Assembly: GCA_009767595.1 (NCBI GenBank)
Contig: VSDK01010196.1
Location: 388,752 to 452,751, forward strand
Direction: 5' to 3'
Source: Symbiodinium kawagutii
Lineage: Eukaryota; Sar; Dinophyceae; Suessiales; Symbiodiniaceae
Length of the DNA stretch: 64,000 nt
Positions 63,670-64,000 of this stretch are shown here, in pieces; position 1 is the stretch's first letter; every line of letters starts with the position of its first letter. Both the position numbers and the translations under genes were made by a program. A model generated the notes under the pieces. It saw only the letters and a list, made by a program, of their open reading frames with translations, did not search any database and was not told the DNA's origin.

Positions 63670-64000
63670 TCTGGGTTAACGGCAAAGGTGAGTCGCTGCC
63701 ATGGCTTCGGCGGCGACGCAAAAACGGAGCCCCCCGGGGGGCCAAGCATTATGGCCGGTAAGACACACAGCTTTTTCAGGAAAGGAGACTGAACTTCTTG
63801 GCGTTAGACACACAAAATCCCACGAAGAAGGCTAGAGCTCAGAGCCGAGCCATCCGAGCTTTAAACAATTGCATGCATCAAAACGAATTCCGGTTCCTTT
63901 TGACTTTCTTCTTTCGGCCGCCTTCAATTTCTCAGGCCGGGACAAGGCTTTTAGCAATTTCTTTTTTCGGCCTTTTTGAAGCCCACATCACTTCCATCTT
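63670..64000. other. GC-rich right edge, nature unclear
   Basis: GCCCCCCGGGGGGC is a perfect 14-bp palindrome at 63730-63745. Lysine/arginine-rich minus frames (KEIAKSLVPA; GGRKKKVKRNRNSF) are broken by stops. It could hold an upstream exon, a promoter region or a dispersed repeat; I cannot decide. Confidence 0.3.

Noticed and set aside
63670..64000. Promoter or transcription start for the minus-strand gene
   Set aside because: No recognisable core promoter element; dinoflagellate promoters are poorly defined, so I could not support it.

Overview
This window looks like nuclear DNA of a dinoflagellate (my best guess; Suessiales/Symbiodiniaceae-like, not proven). About fifty short GC-rich islands, mostly 40-310 bp, carry clear codon bias (third positions rich in G/C). 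They float in AT-richer, highly repetitive sequence. Nearly all read on the minus strand and are bounded by plausible AG acceptors (often CAG) and GT donors. No long uninterrupted ORF, operon, ribosome-binding site, rRNA or tRNA is visible, and the long ORFs in simple repeats are artefacts. I read the window as one or more very long intron-split genes transcribed right to left, with introns from about 0.1 to over 2 kb.

Layout in transcription order. 64.0-55 kb: exons with a membrane-domain signature (a proline/valine-rich segment at 63.5 kb, a 20-residue hydrophobic helix at 62.2 kb, a glycine-rich helix at 61.4 kb) plus soluble charged exons at 60.3, 57.9, 57.2 and 56.4 kb. 55-38 kb: about twenty short exons, several hydrophobic. 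36-22 kb: soluble exons, including one at 27.2 kb that matches the start of an alpha/beta-hydrolase lipase (class 3) core. 22-16.5 kb: predicted coiled-coil/charged exons, then a large Ser/Lys/Glu-rich cytosolic region at 18.2-17.3 kb. 17.1-7 kb: the best preserved stretch, a multi-pass membrane protein in eight or nine exons. 5.6 kb to the left edge: further exons, running off the window. I recall similar unnamed multi-pass proteins in dinoflagellate gene sets, but I could not check this. Whether this is one gene or several cannot be settled here.

The introns are the most striking part. (1) Many are built from degenerate 10-11 bp repeats whose strand bias flips at exons. On the plus strand the left flank of an exon is A/C-rich (ACCATCATTAACC-like) and the right flank is T/G-rich (TGGTTAATGATGG-like). 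In the sense direction an intron therefore starts G/T-rich and ends A/C-rich, so its two ends are mutually complementary. (2) At least four families of roughly 100 bp terminal-inverted-repeat elements (A, B, C, D) occur about once per kilobase in places. One appears to end exactly at a splice donor. (3) Micro- and minisatellites include a 790 bp GAT array, a 51-copy 11 bp minisatellite and an AAC array next to an assembly gap.

Exon frames were chosen by codon bias, hydrophobicity and splice fit, so boundaries are estimates. Overlapping frames remain ambiguous in several exons and these are flagged.
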